DNA of 64,000 nt from positions 156,125 to 220,124 of the forward strand of contig NZ_FNJH01000002.1 in assembly GCF_900103225.1 (NCBI RefSeq). Reading direction: 5' to 3'. Positions 1 through 9,140 of this stretch are shown here, piece by piece; within the stretch, counting starts at the first letter, position 1; each line of letters begins with the position of its first letter. Made by a program: the position numbers and the translations under genes. The notes beneath the pieces are model-generated. The model searched no databases. It was given only the letters and a program-made list of their open reading frames with translations, and was not told where the DNA came from. This stretch comes from Pseudomonas congelans. Lineage in GTDB: Bacteria > Pseudomonadota > Gammaproteobacteria > Pseudomonadales > Pseudomonadaceae.

Positions 1-2578
1 TCGTAATTTTCTGGGTGGTAGCCTCCCTGTCCGTAGCTTGAGCAGTTTCAACGATGCTGATTTTTGACTCTGTGCCTCCCACCCGAGCATCCAGCAACGT
101 AGTGCGCTGCGCCTGGGCAAAGTTCTGCTCTGTCCTGACCTTTACTTCCTGCGCGTAACTGGCTGTGCTGTCCCAACCTTTCAGTGCTTCGAGCAGATCG
201 CCTTCCACGCTGTCTGATCGGTACTGAGCTTGAACCGCTTGCAACTGGGTAGCTGTCGCGGTGGTCTTGCCGTCAACCGTCGAGATATCGGCGGTGTTCT
301 TGCTGACCTGCGCCGCCTGCGCGTTGGCCGACCGAATCGACTGGCCAGTGTTGACCCAGTACGTCGGATTGGGCGGACCGTTCGAACCATTGGCAGCCGC
401 TGGGACCGCCGCAATGGCCGTCCAAAGGTTGTCACCTACACGCACGGTGTTGTCGCGCACATAGGCATCGGTCGGCACGTAGACCAGCGCGTCGGTGATT
501 TCTCCGATGTTGGCCTTCAGCTCTTCCAGGCGCTCATTGACTGAGCCAGCTCCGTCGCCACTGATCAGCTCAATCTCTGAACGCAGGTTCTGCGAGAGCT
601 CGGTCTTGCTGATCTTGCCGGCCAGAGCCGACAGATAGGCCGACACATCGTTTGATGTCGACGTAGGCACATAAAGGAAGGCGCTCTTCCCGTATGCGTT
701 GGTCGAGCGAATGAAATAGTAATAATTGGTATAGAACGTCAGGTCGTTGTGCGTGAACGAGAGGCCTTGGCCCAAGTACTGCGCCGTGCCCGATGTAGCG
801 TTGGGGTTGGTGCTGAAAAAGTACTCGTAGGTGCCGCCGTTCAATCCGTGGTTCGGGTTCTGCGGGATCAGTACGATGCTGTCGATTGAGGACTGCACCA
901 CGCACGACTCAGGGATTGGCGGCCCCTGAATGCTCACCGAGATAGTCGCTTCGCCAGATCGAGCCATTGGGCCCAGGGCGGCCACACTCATAGTGTATGT
1001 GCCTGACGCCAATCCGTTGATGGCAAGCGTGTTGGCCGTCGCGGGCACCGAGCGTGACTGCGCGACACCGCCGCCCTGGCGGACCGTGACCACATACGAG
1101 GTGACGATGCCCTGCGGTGGTACCCACGACAGAACGCCCTGCACCACCTCAGCAGCATCGCCAGCGGACCATGCAAGGCCGGTGGGCGACCCAAGCCCGC
1201 CGCTTGGCAGGTTGATGAATCCCAGCGGATTGTAAGGCTGCCCTACGGCATCATCGAAGATAGCCGCCTCGTACTGCTTGACCTGAACAGTGCAGCCTTC
1301 GTTGTCACCCATCGACCAGTCAGAGACGATGAACTCGCCAAGAATGTTCAGTGATGGCAGGTTTACGCGAACGACGCGGCCTGGCCGGCAGTTGTAGCCA
1401 GAGAAGTTCATCGGCAGGCTGATTGCCCCGCCAGCGCGCCGCTGTCGCAGGGATATGTTCGCCAGGCGCTGAGGCTGATAGGCGTCGGTCACATACGAGA
1501 ACGTCATCGTCTCTGCAGCTTCGCCGCCGTCCTCAAGAATCCATTCGGACACGCTGACCTCGGGGTAATCCGTTTCGGTCCAGGACTGTTCAGGATCGAT
1601 GAACGTGCCACGCACCGTGTTGATGGCGGAATCGTTCGTCGACTCGGTGCTGCCGGACACAGTGCCGATGATCATGTCTTCGGTGATCTCGAAGTCATAC
1701 GGCCCGTAATAGGCCCCGGCCTGGAGCATCCAGCGTCCGCCGACGCGTATCAACTTCCCGGCGCATGACGCTTCCAGCTTCTGCAGCACGCCCGGGCGCT
1801 GCTCGTCTGCACCAATCACGCAGGAGGTGCGATAGCGCTGGCTGACGGAGCCATCGGCATTGGTCAGCGCTTCATCGCAGACGTTTGCCGCACTGGCAAA
1901 GGTCTCGAAAATGATCTCGTCATCCGGAACGTTGCAGCGGGTGCGTAGATACCAGAGGATGTGCAGCGCGGTGTTGGCGGTGTAGATGTTATTGCCGGTG
2001 CGCGGGTCGTAAATATCATTCCGGCCACGGAGCACAAAGCGGGTGTCAGGTATGCCGGACGGGAACTTCTCGGCGCTGTACTTTAGGGTGATGCGCACGT
2101 ACGACAGGCCGCGCCCGATCTGGCTGTCTTTCCAGTCCTGGCAGTTTGCCTTGAGGAATGCGTTCACTTCTGTCGGGTTGACGATCAGCTCATAGCTGGC
2201 GAACTCACCGAACGAGCCGATCTCTTCCTCGCCCAGGTAGATGTTCTCCAAGGCATCGATAGCACCTTCACACAACACGTACACAAGGTGGATTTGCTCG
2301 CCCTCTGTGAGCGTGCCGGACTGCTCCTGAGCCCAGACCAGCACGCCGCCAGTGGACACACGGCCAAGGATGAAACGGATCGGTGCTTTCGACGACCTCA
2401 CCGTTTGAGCGGAGGGCTCGTTATCGCGCAAAGGGGATTTGGTGTTGAGCTTCTCCTGCTGCGATGCTGCATAGAAGGCCAGGCCAGCGCCGATAGCAGC
2501 GCCCACCGGGCCACCTTGCACGAAGCCGATCACAGCACCGACAGCGACCTGAGCAATTTTCTTTACGCCACTTGGCAT
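1..2578 (-). CDS. Phage tail tip protein, gpJ-like (partial, cut by window edge)
   Basis: An open frame of at least 859 codons starts with ATG at 2578 and runs off the left edge. Its start overlaps the stop of the upstream NlpC/P60-like gene (TAATG). The N-terminus has a hydrophobic glycine/alanine stretch (residues about 8-38). The middle reads like a gpJ-type central tail hub, and around residues 460-560 there is a fibronectin-III-like segment (tandem proline/glycine beta-strand sequence). The last visible part is helical and rich in A, Q, T and K, as in the stalk before a receptor-binding tip. Its place as the last tail gene after the K- and L-like genes supports the call. The receptor-binding C-terminus is not visible. 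Proteins of this type bind the host surface receptor and plug the tail tube. Confidence 0.85.
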   Translation of the reverse strand, partial: MPSGVKKIAQVAVGAVIGFVQGGPVGAAIGAGLAFYAASQQEKLNTKSPLRDNEPSAQTVRSSKAPIRFILGRVSTGGVLVWAQEQSGTLTEGEQIHLVYVLCEGAIDALENIYLGEEEIGSFGEFASYELIVNPTEVNAFLKANCQDWKDSQIGRGLSYVRITLKYSAEKFPSGIPDTRFVLRGRNDIYDPRTGNNIYTANTALHILWYLRTRCNVPDDEIIFETFASAANVCDEALTNADGSVSQRYRTSCVIGADEQRPGVLQKLEASCAGKLIRVGGRWMLQAGAYYGPYDFEITEDMIIGTVSGSTESTNDSAINTVRGTFIDPEQSWTETDYPEVSVSEWILEDGGEAAETMTFSYVTDAYQPQRLANISLRQRRAGGAISLPMNFSGYNCRPGRVVRVNLPSLNILGEFIVSDWSMGDNEGCTVQVKQYEAAIFDDAVGQPYNPLGFINLPSGGLGSPTGLAWSAGDAAEVVQGVLSWVPPQGIVTSYVVTVRQGGGVAQSRSVPATANTLAINGLASGTYTMSVAALGPMARSGEATISVSIQGPPIPESCVVQSSIDSIVLIPQNPNHGLNGGTYEYFFSTNPNATSGTAQYLGQGLSFTHNDLTFYTNYYYFIRSTNAYGKSAFLYVPTSTSNDVSAYLSALAGKISKTELSQNLRSEIELISGDGAGSVNERLEELKANIGEITDALVYVPTDAYVRDNTVRVGDNLWTAIAAVPAAANGSNGPPNPTYWVNTGQSIRSANAQAAQVSKNTADISTVDGKTTATATQLQAVQAQYRSDSVEGDLLEALKGWDSTASYAQEVKVRTEQNFAQAQRTTLLDARVGGTESKISIVETAQATDREATTQKIT

Positions 2579-2976
2579 TACTCAACCCTCCACGCCGCCA
2601 GCGGCTCACACATAACGCGCGCAACGCCGTCATCGGTCGTCGCCCAATAATCACCAGCCCAGAACACGGCCATGCTTCGCCCTGCCGGCGCTTCGTACAT
2701 CACCACATCGCCGCGCTGGATGAACGGAACTGCAACCCTTACAAAGCACGCGTCCCACGCAGCTTCCAGGCTACCGTGACGCTTCTTCAGCGCACGCTTG
2801 GCGCCCGCTTCAGTCTTGTAGGTGCCACGGTATTGTTCTGCTGGATCGACACCGCACACGGCGCTAGAGCAGTCGGCGGCGAACAGGCAACAGTCAAATC
2901 CGCCCCACGAAAAAGGCCGCCCTTGGGCAGCCTTGATTACTTCGTTCAGACGCGTGGTCCAGTCTCTATGGCGCAT
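2578..2976 (-). CDS. NlpC/P60-like tail assembly protein (DUF6950-like)
   Basis: This 132-aa protein has the sequence FDCCLFAAD near residue 28, which places a candidate catalytic cysteine at the start of a helix as in NlpC/P60 cysteine peptidases. The histidine partner is not obvious, so activity is uncertain. In lambda the equivalent position is gpK, a tail-tip protein with a peptidase domain. The gene sits between a tail-tip gene and the gpJ-like gene and overlaps the latter by TAATG, so the two are translationally coupled. The family assignment is from memory of small phage proteins with this motif. Confidence 0.65.
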   Translation of the reverse strand: MRHRDWTTRLNEVIKAAQGRPFSWGGFDCCLFAADCSSAVCGVDPAEQYRGTYKTEAGAKRALKKRHGSLEAAWDACFVRVAVPFIQRGDVVMYEAPAGRSMAVFWAGDYWATTDDGVARVMCEPLAAWRVE

Positions 2977-2978
2977 AG

Positions 2979-3581
2979 CTAACTACCGTAGTTGAAGGTC
3001 GGCGCATCCTTGGCAGACCCCCAGTAGATGGGCCATTCGGACATTTGCGCGATTGCGTAGAAGAACCGGTCGCCCTGGTGCCGGGCGCGGTGGTTTTCAT
3101 CCGTCCAGCGCTCAGTGCCGGTCCGGCTCCATTCGGCCATGCGGTCGATGACCGGGACGGTTATGGTGTTGCCTTCCTGGCCATTCCCTGCGAACGAGAA
3201 TTTGGCGGCGTCCATGCGCCCGGAAAACAGGATGTCGGCGGCGTAGTTACCGGCCTCGTCGAACACCACGAAGATGACCTTGGCCATTCGGCCCCGGCAA
3301 CCGCGCACGTTGGTTTCGGAAAGGATGTAGGAGTCCAGCCCGCTCAGGGTCAGATCCACCGACATGGGCGAGCCTGAGTTGTCACTCTCTTTCGACTGGC
3401 TGACCTGACCGAAATTGCCCACGCCTTCGTAGGTGATACCGTCGACGACCAGCTCACCGGTTCCGGTGTGAGCGAAAACCATGCCGTCGGCGAAGTCCAG
3501 CTGCACGGCGTAGACCGGCATGAATTTGCCAGTGGCGATGATATCCACCACACGCTGACTGAAAGGAAATGCTGAGGGCAT
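2979..3581 (-). CDS. Phage tail tip/hub protein (gpL-like position)
   Basis: A 200-aa, beta-rich protein without membrane segments. Residues about 20-60 (VQLDFADG, GELVVDGITYEGVG) and the SVDLTLSGLDS stretch resemble baseplate or tail-hub proteins of the DUF2163 type, but I cannot assign a family firmly. The ATG at 3581 overlaps the stop of the upstream gene (TAATG). Gene order (tape measure, two small tail proteins, peptidase, gpJ) matches the M-L-K-J block of lambda-like siphophages, so it probably forms part of the tail tip. Confidence 0.65.
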   Translation of the reverse strand: MPSAFPFSQRVVDIIATGKFMPVYAVQLDFADGMVFAHTGTGELVVDGITYEGVGNFGQVSQSKESDNSGSPMSVDLTLSGLDSYILSETNVRGCRGRMAKVIFVVFDEAGNYAADILFSGRMDAAKFSFAGNGQEGNTITVPVIDRMAEWSRTGTERWTDENHRARHQGDRFFYAIAQMSEWPIYWGSAKDAPTFNYGS

Positions 3582-4165
3582 TAGAACGCCTCCCTGAATT
3601 GCAAAGCGCTGTTGGATACCAAGGGATCCTGAACCACCTGGTGGGTGTCGTCTAAGCGGCGCATCTCCGAGTAGGGATTGCGATATTCAACGTGTGCGCC
3701 CACGGTCAGCGTTTTTCGGATGCGCTTGTTGAGCGAAACTTGCACCCGGCCCTCCGCTGTCGAACTGGCATCATCTATCACCTCGAACATCTCACCGCCA
3801 ACCGTGATGTAGTCCCCCATCGAAAACACTTTGGCGCTGGGTATCACGCCGCCAATGGTCATAAACGTGGCTTGGGAAAAACCTGACACCACTACCGCAG
3901 CACCAATATCGTCGACTCGGGTACGGGTGATAGCGGGGATATTCACAGTCCCATACATGCCCTGCAGCTTCCCGATCAGCGAGGTGAGCTGGCGCTCGTC
4001 CTCATCAAACAGCACGCCGAAGGTCATCGTGCATATCCAGTACGCGCCGGGGTAGCCAAGGATTTGTTGGGAGTTCGACAGAATGGAAGTGAATGCGCGG
4101 TTGTTGTACGTGACACCCCATGTTGTTTGCGATGGCTCAAGCGATTCAGGCCAATCAAGCGCCAT
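3581..4165 (-). CDS. Phage minor tail protein (gpM-like position)
   Basis: A 194-aa protein directly downstream of the tape measure gene, with 21 bp between them, and overlapping the next tail gene by TAATG. It is rich in beta-strand-forming sequence and has no signal peptide or membrane segment. Its N-terminus (ALDWPESLEPS) is typical of small siphophage tail-tip proteins. Position rather than a recognised domain supports a role in building the tail tip after the tape measure complex. Confidence 0.6.
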   Translation of the reverse strand: MALDWPESLEPSQTTWGVTYNNRAFTSILSNSQQILGYPGAYWICTMTFGVLFDEDERQLTSLIGKLQGMYGTVNIPAITRTRVDDIGAAVVVSGFSQATFMTIGGVIPSAKVFSMGDYITVGGEMFEVIDDASSTAEGRVQVSLNKRIRKTLTVGAHVEYRNPYSEMRRLDDTHQVVQDPLVSNSALQFREAF

Positions 4166-4186
4166 GACGCCTCCTTATGCTGGTAA

Positions 4187-7100
4187 TCAGCCGTTGATCA
4201 GTTGCCGGGCTGGCCCGTTGGTTTTGAAATCGTTAAGCACCATTTGATATGCCGCCTGTGCGCCCTCCTGGGCTGCGCGCCGAACCTCGGCTCTCGATAC
4301 GGCGTCAGCGTTGCCCTGGAAGGTGAAGTGCTGGGTAACGCTTCCCAGCGCGGTCGAAGTCGTCGCGGTACTGCCGCCACCTGCATCACCACCTACCATG
4401 CGGACGCCCAGCGAGCCGTCGGCAGCGCGCGTTAGGGGCATGATCGCCTCCGGCCCGGCCTCGCCCGCCATGCCAGTCTTACCGCCCGCCATACCGAAAA
4501 GCGTCGGGGTGTTGACGATGGAGTTGGTGAAGGCGGCGCCCTTGGCGAACTTCTGCACGCCTCGATCCCAGACACCGCCATCAGCCTGAAACACCGAGGC
4601 GATACCTGATCCCAGGCCACTGCTGGCAAAAGATGACACGGCGCCGACCAGCGCCTTGCGCACCTGGATGCGGATCAAGTCATCGACGATGGAGTCAGCC
4701 AGGCTTTTGAAAGACAGCTTTCCGGTTTTGACGAACTCGGTCAGAACATCCTCGGCGCCGTCGAACGCGTCAGAAATCAGCGACTGGGTTTGTCCGGCGA
4801 TATTGGCAACTTCGTCCCGGTAGTTCTGCCACGCTGCTTTAGCACCGTTGGTCCAATCACCTTGCGCCTGATCCACCTTTTTCCAGCCGTCCTGCATCGC
4901 TTGGGCGGTCTTAGCGCCGTATTGCTGAGTCAAGGCGATCTGTCTTTCCAGATCCTGACGCTGCTTGTCCGTCGTGGCAGTTGCCAGAGCTTCACGCAAC
5001 GCCAGTACCTTGTTGTTAGTGTCCTGTTCCAGCGACAAACGAGCCTGTGCCCGCTCAGCCTCTTTGCTACCCATGCCGACTGCTGAGGCCGTCTGCTGGT
5101 AAGACGCGGTAGCAATAGCGAGCTGCCGCTGCAGGTCAGCCTCGTACTTCATCGCTGCAGCCATACCGTCGGCGGACGCCACGGTCTGGTCATACTGCTG
5201 TTTCAGCCATTGCAGGCCTTTGCCGTACTCTTCCGTAGAAATCTTCCCGGCCTTGTAAAGCAGCCGAAGTTCATCGGTTTTTTTCGACTGTTCATCTGCC
5301 GCCGCACTGACCGGATCGAAGCTCTCCTTGAGCTTGGCATAGGCATCAGCAGCGGTCTTGAGCTGCTGCTCAAGCTTGTTCTGGGCCTCTTTATGTTTCT
5401 GCGCTGACTCCGTCGCAGACTTGTCCGCGTCCTTCTGGGCGTCGTAGGCCTTGGCGGTGTCACGGATCTGCTTAGCGAGCGCGCCCTGCGGATCAATCTT
5501 GTTCTCGGTAATGAACCGGTCGGCTTCCTCGAGCTTCGTTTTGTCCTTGAGCGCATGGATCTGCTTGTCGAGGGTCTGCTGATAATTCTTGCCGGCGTTG
5601 TCGGCGGCGATATCGGCTTCGTTCTTGTCCTTCGTGCTCTTCGTGCTGCCGTCAAGCTGCTTGGTGTACAACTCCTGACGGGCCGCCAGCAGGTTGGTAT
5701 TAACGTCGAGCGTGCTGACGGCTTCGGACTGTTTGACCCAGCCGTCCAGCTGCTTCTGAGGAATGCCCAGCTGCTGGCCGACCTTGAGAATCGTGTCGGA
5801 CAGCGGTTGTCCCGCCTTCCTGGCTTCGTCCATGCTGCTCGCCAACGCAGCGAACTGTTTGCCGCCCGCTTCGCTGGAGCGCGGCCCGATGAGCGCACGC
5901 TGCATCGAAGTGCGCAGGCCCTCGAACGCGTCCGCCGCTTCGTTTGCCGAGTCTCGTTGCTGCTCGGAGATACGCACCAGTGCGCCCTGCTGCTGGTCGC
6001 GGGTGAGCTGAGCGAACTCCTTGCGCACCTCCTCGACCGACCGCTTCAGATCGTTCACGTCCGTGCGGGCGGTCTGGGCATTGGACCCCATAGCCAGGAA
6101 CGCCACGCCGACGCCGATCGCCAGTGCCGCGATCCCGGCCGGTCCACCCAGCAGCGCCAGCAGGGACGAGCTCGCCCGCGCCAGCACGTTCTTGGCCGCT
6201 GCGGCCTGAGCCTGTGCTGCCGCGTTGGCGACGGTGGCCGCCGTGTCGCGCGCCATGGCAGACGAAGACGCCGCAGTAGCGATAGCCAGGCGCTGAGTGG
6301 CAGCGGTGGCCGCCGTCTTGGCTGCCGCCAGCTCAGCGTCCATTGCCGCCAGCGCGGCGGTGTAGCGCGCCTCTTCCGCAGTGCCAACGGCCAGGCGGGC
6401 CTGATAGGCGAGCGCCTGACGCGCTGCTTGCACCTGGGCGAGCCGCGCGATTGTCTCCGCTTCCAACGCCTGAGCTGCCGAGTACGCTGCGACTGATTCA
6501 CGCAGTTTGGCCGCAGCGGACGCTGCCGACGCCGCCGTTTCCTCGGCCTTGGCGATAGCCGAGGCCTTGGTGGTGGCGATGTTGGTGAGAGTCGCCTTTG
6601 TAGCCGCCGCAGACGATGCCACCGCATCGATGGCGAACTTGGCAAAAGCCGCCGCCATCTTGCCGCCCAGCGCTGCGACCAGTACATCCACGTTCTCGGC
6701 CAGAAAACTGATCGTCTCGCCCAGGCGCTGAGCGCCGCCGTTGTCGCTCAGGCCCTGCAGAGACTTGGTGATGCTCTCTATACCTGGCAGCAGGCCGATG
6801 GTGATTTGGTTGGCCGCCCCGGAGAAGGTCGCTTTCAACCCGGAAATAGCCTGCCCCGCAGCGACAAGACGGTTGACGTTAAACTCTGAGATAACCGAGC
6901 CCGCGCGATCGGCCTGATCCCCCCACTCCTTGAACCCTTTGCCGTTATTGCGCAGCAGCGGAATCAATGCCGTGGTTTCGTCGGCCATCGCCTCCATGTA
7001 GGTCGTCATCTGCTGCTGATTCAGACCGGCCTTTTCGAGCGAGGTGTAGTAAAGCTGCAAGGCCTGTGGCCCGGACAGATTGGCGAACTGGCCAGCAGTT

Positions 7101-7591
7101 ACCCCGATCTTCGGCGCGATTTCTTTGAAGAAATCAGACATCTCGCCGCCGCCGCGCTGCAGGAATTCGCCGACGCGGTCGTTGGTGTCTTTCAGGATGT
7201 CGCCCAGTTTGTCCTGCTCAACGCCGACAGTTTTTGCACCAAAGGCCATGCGCTGGAAGTCTTCGACCGTGGTGTTCGATAGCGCGGAAAGGTTCTTGAC
7301 CTCTTTCGCGTAATCGATGGTGCTGGTCGTCAGCGCCACCAACCCAGCGATCGAACCAGCAGCGGCCAGGTTACCGGCGCCGATCTGATCGAATGCTGAT
7401 GTGACCGCACGGCCCACGGTCTGGGCGCTGGCGTTCACTCGGTCGAAAGCGTTGTCGATCCGACCCAGGCTTTGATCGATGTTATGAGCGGTGCTCGACA
7501 CCGAGCCTTCCGAGCGGGTCAACTCCTGGCGCAACTGCGCCGTTGTGGCTTCGATGCGAACCAGCATGCCTTGGACGTCGGTATCGGCCAC
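4187..7591 (-). CDS. Phage tail tape measure protein
   Basis: This 1134-aa protein sets tail length and is ejected with the DNA. The start is GTG at 7591, with GGAG eight bases upstream. Residues about 330-480 are an alanine-rich coiled coil, followed by a hydrophobic segment (GIAALAIGVGVAFLAMG) near residue 490 and further heptad-like helices. The C-terminal 200 residues carry the lambda gpH-like end with ADSIVDDLIRIQVRKAL, and the FTNSIVNTPTLFGMAGG stretch followed by GEAGPEAIMPL that is very common in tape measure proteins. It lies directly after the G/GT chaperone genes, as expected. Confidence 0.95.
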   Translation of the reverse strand: MADTDVQGMLVRIEATTAQLRQELTRSEGSVSSTAHNIDQSLGRIDNAFDRVNASAQTVGRAVTSAFDQIGAGNLAAAGSIAGLVALTTSTIDYAKEVKNLSALSNTTVEDFQRMAFGAKTVGVEQDKLGDILKDTNDRVGEFLQRGGGEMSDFFKEIAPKIGVTAGQFANLSGPQALQLYYTSLEKAGLNQQQMTTYMEAMADETTALIPLLRNNGKGFKEWGDQADRAGSVISEFNVNRLVAAGQAISGLKATFSGAANQITIGLLPGIESITKSLQGLSDNGGAQRLGETISFLAENVDVLVAALGGKMAAAFAKFAIDAVASSAAATKATLTNIATTKASAIAKAEETAASAASAAAKLRESVAAYSAAQALEAETIARLAQVQAARQALAYQARLAVGTAEEARYTAALAAMDAELAAAKTAATAATQRLAIATAASSSAMARDTAATVANAAAQAQAAAAKNVLARASSSLLALLGGPAGIAALAIGVGVAFLAMGSNAQTARTDVNDLKRSVEEVRKEFAQLTRDQQQGALVRISEQQRDSANEAADAFEGLRTSMQRALIGPRSSEAGGKQFAALASSMDEARKAGQPLSDTILKVGQQLGIPQKQLDGWVKQSEAVSTLDVNTNLLAARQELYTKQLDGSTKSTKDKNEADIAADNAGKNYQQTLDKQIHALKDKTKLEEADRFITENKIDPQGALAKQIRDTAKAYDAQKDADKSATESAQKHKEAQNKLEQQLKTAADAYAKLKESFDPVSAAADEQSKKTDELRLLYKAGKISTEEYGKGLQWLKQQYDQTVASADGMAAAMKYEADLQRQLAIATASYQQTASAVGMGSKEAERAQARLSLEQDTNNKVLALREALATATTDKQRQDLERQIALTQQYGAKTAQAMQDGWKKVDQAQGDWTNGAKAAWQNYRDEVANIAGQTQSLISDAFDGAEDVLTEFVKTGKLSFKSLADSIVDDLIRIQVRKALVGAVSSFASSGLGSGIASVFQADGGVWDRGVQKFAKGAAFTNSIVNTPTLFGMAGGKTGMAGEAGPEAIMPLTRAADGSLGVRMVGGDAGGGSTATTSTALGSVTQHFTFQGNADAVSRAEVRRAAQEGAQAAYQMVLNDFKTNGPARQLING

Positions 7592-7612
7592 GTGTAGAAC
7601 TCCGGAAAAACG

Positions 7613-8190
7613 TTATGTGCTGCCCTTGCCGGTGAGCGCCATACGCAGCTTCTGCGCGACGGTCGCCGGCTTGGGTTTGGATTGGGGGCTGGACTGGGTG
7701 CTGCTGGGGAAGGGGCTGGTCATGCGCGCCCACTCGATCTTCGCGTCCATGGCGAGGAACAGTTCGGGCAGCGAGGTATGCCACGCCACTTGCGGTGACC
7801 AACCGAGCCAGCCGGTGGCCACCGCGTAAAGCCGATCGACGTAGCTCCCCGCCTCTACGGCGCTGACTCCGTCGGCTGCTCCTTTCCCGGCTCACCGCCG
7901 CGCGGGTTGTACAGGGCTGCCAGGTAATCGTTCAGCTGCGGGGTCATGTCTGCTACGCCCGCCTGCCATACCGCCTCTGCCAAGCCTTCCGTCTGCTTTT
8001 CAGTCAGGTTGGCACCGGCAGCGATGATCAGCGCGGCACCGTCCACGCTGACCTGATGCAGCGCGCTGGCTGCGCCTCGAAGTCCGCCGAAACGCGCCTC
8101 GATAGAACGGACGGCAGCCAGGGTTGGCCGCAATTGATAAGTGGTCCCGCCAATGACAAGATCGATGTTGCCGTGCAATGTCTTGCTCAT
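7613..8190 (-). CDS. Tail assembly chaperone, frameshifted form (GT-like, -1 frameshift)
   Basis: The upstream frame (8190 to 7855) and a downstream frame ending at 7613 with no convincing start of its own overlap. The downstream frame is -1 relative to the upstream one. At 7882-7888 the minus strand reads GGGAAAG in the phase G GGA AAG, the same slippery heptamer used by lambda gpG/gpGT. Slippage there gives a protein of about 192 aa: 103 residues of the G-like protein plus 89 residues of T-like sequence rich in charged and proline residues. The T part is thought to bind the tape measure protein, encoded immediately downstream. The heptamer and frames are seen directly; use of the site is inferred. 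Confidence 0.8.
7855..8190 (-). CDS. Tail assembly chaperone, short form (G-like)
   Basis: A 111-aa protein that starts MSKTLHGNIDLVIGG and contains the ALAAVRSIEARFGGL-like helix seen in gene-transfer-agent and siphophage tail chaperones. It lies between the tail tube gene and the tape measure gene, the conserved place for gpG-type chaperones that coat the tape measure protein before tail tube polymerisation. Near its end it carries the slippery site that gives the longer GT-like form. The normal stop is TAG at 7855-7857. Confidence 0.85.
   Translation of the reverse strand: MSKTLHGNIDLVIGGTTYQLRPTLAAVRSIEARFGGLRGAASALHQVSVDGAALIIAAGANLTEKQTEGLAEAVWQAGVADMTPQLNDYLAALYNPRGGEPGKEQPTESAP
7882..7888 (-). 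other. Programmed -1 ribosomal frameshift site GGGAAAG
   Basis: On the minus strand the codons CCG GGA AAG of the G-like gene contain G GGA AAG, an X XXY YYZ heptamer. It lies nine codons before the zero-frame stop and inside the overlap with the T-like frame. The same heptamer drives gpGT synthesis in lambda. No strong stem-loop is obvious downstream; a GGAG two bases after it could act as an internal Shine-Dalgarno enhancer. Confidence 0.8.
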
Positions 8191-8201
8191 GGTTCACCCG
8201 A

Positions 8202-8699
8202 TCAGGCGGCAGGGCCGGCAGCAATTTCGATGACATCGGAGTTGATGCCCATGGTGATGTTGCGGCGCACAACGTTGTCAGCTGCGCCAGGCGCAACGGT
8301 GTTGTTCATCACCTTCACGCGGAAGTAGAAGGTGGTCGGCAGCACGGCAGGCGTTGCTGTCGCGTCACCGTCGTTCAGCGTGACCTTGATGTTGTAATCG
8401 CCCTTGGAGCGGTCCTTGTGGGCAACCTTCACGGCCTTTTGACCCGCGTCGCCGTTGTCCAGGCCGACAGTCAGCGTCATGTCGCCAGCGTCAGCAGTGC
8501 CCTTGTACTTGCGCACGCGGCCATCCTTCAGCGACGTGAAGGTCACCGAACTGAAGGTGTCGCCAAACTCGCCCAGGTCTTCGATTTCGCCGAGCTCGAC
8601 GTAAACGTCCTGTTTGTAATCGGCTTCGGTATCGGCGCCGGTTTTGGTGCCGAGGCTAAGTCGGCAGCCTGCAGCGGTGTTCAAATTGTCGTCGGCCAT
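8202..8699 (-). CDS. Phage major tail tube protein
   Basis: The ATG at 8699 was chosen because GGAGG lies seven bases upstream; an in-frame start seven codons earlier lacks such a site. The 165-aa product (MADDNLNTAAGCRLSLG) is acidic and beta-rich, with an immunoglobulin-like tail tube pattern: LTVGLDNGDAGQKAV in the middle and KVMNNTVAPGAADNVVRRNITMGINSD split over the C-terminal strands. Its position just before the tail chaperone genes fits the tail tube subunit, which polymerises around the tape measure protein. Confidence 0.9.
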   Translation of the reverse strand: MADDNLNTAAGCRLSLGTKTGADTEADYKQDVYVELGEIEDLGEFGDTFSSVTFTSLKDGRVRKYKGTADAGDMTLTVGLDNGDAGQKAVKVAHKDRSKGDYNIKVTLNDGDATATPAVLPTTFYFRVKVMNNTVAPGAADNVVRRNITMGINSDVIEIAAGPAA

Positions 8700-8753
8700 G
8701 GAAATTCCTCCAAAAGGCACATTGGATAAAGCCGCGAAGCGGCAGATGTTGAA

Positions 8754-9140
8754 TCAGTGAGTGGTGATGACGCGGACCGTGATAGCGCCCATGTACGTGA
8801 CGCCGTCTGCATCACGCTGTGAATCCGCGCGCTCTACGCGGACAGACACCGCCCTGCCAACTTCCAGCGGCAGGGGGCGCTCATCCAGCGCGGCGGTTAC
8901 CTCAGCGTTGATGCGCTTGACCTCGGCCTGGCCGTGAGCATCCGACCAGACGGTCAGGTAGAGCAGGCGCTGCTGACGCTTGCGCCCGGCGATAGGACTG
9001 GTGTTGGTCGAGATTTCGCGGTCGATGGATACATACGGCATAGGCGTGTCCAGCGGTGCACCATCGTAAATGGGGCATGACACCTCGGCCTGTAGCCGCT
9101 CGAAAAGTGCGACCTGCAGGGCAACGGACGGATCAGCCAT
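8754..9140 (-). CDS. Tail terminator / tail completion protein (DUF3168 family)
   Basis: A 128-aa protein beginning MADPSVALQVALFERLQA, with CPIYDGAP.DTPMPYVSI and a central LTVWSDAHGQAEVKRI segment. This is the usual layout of DUF3168 proteins, siphophage tail terminators that cap the finished tail and meet the head connector. It overlaps the end of the upstream gp10-like gene by 8 bp and precedes the tail tube gene, as in HK97-type clusters. Confidence 0.8.
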   Translation of the reverse strand: MADPSVALQVALFERLQAEVSCPIYDGAPLDTPMPYVSIDREISTNTSPIAGRKRQQRLLYLTVWSDAHGQAEVKRINAEVTAALDERPLPLEVGRAVSVRVERADSQRDADGVTYMGAITVRVITTH

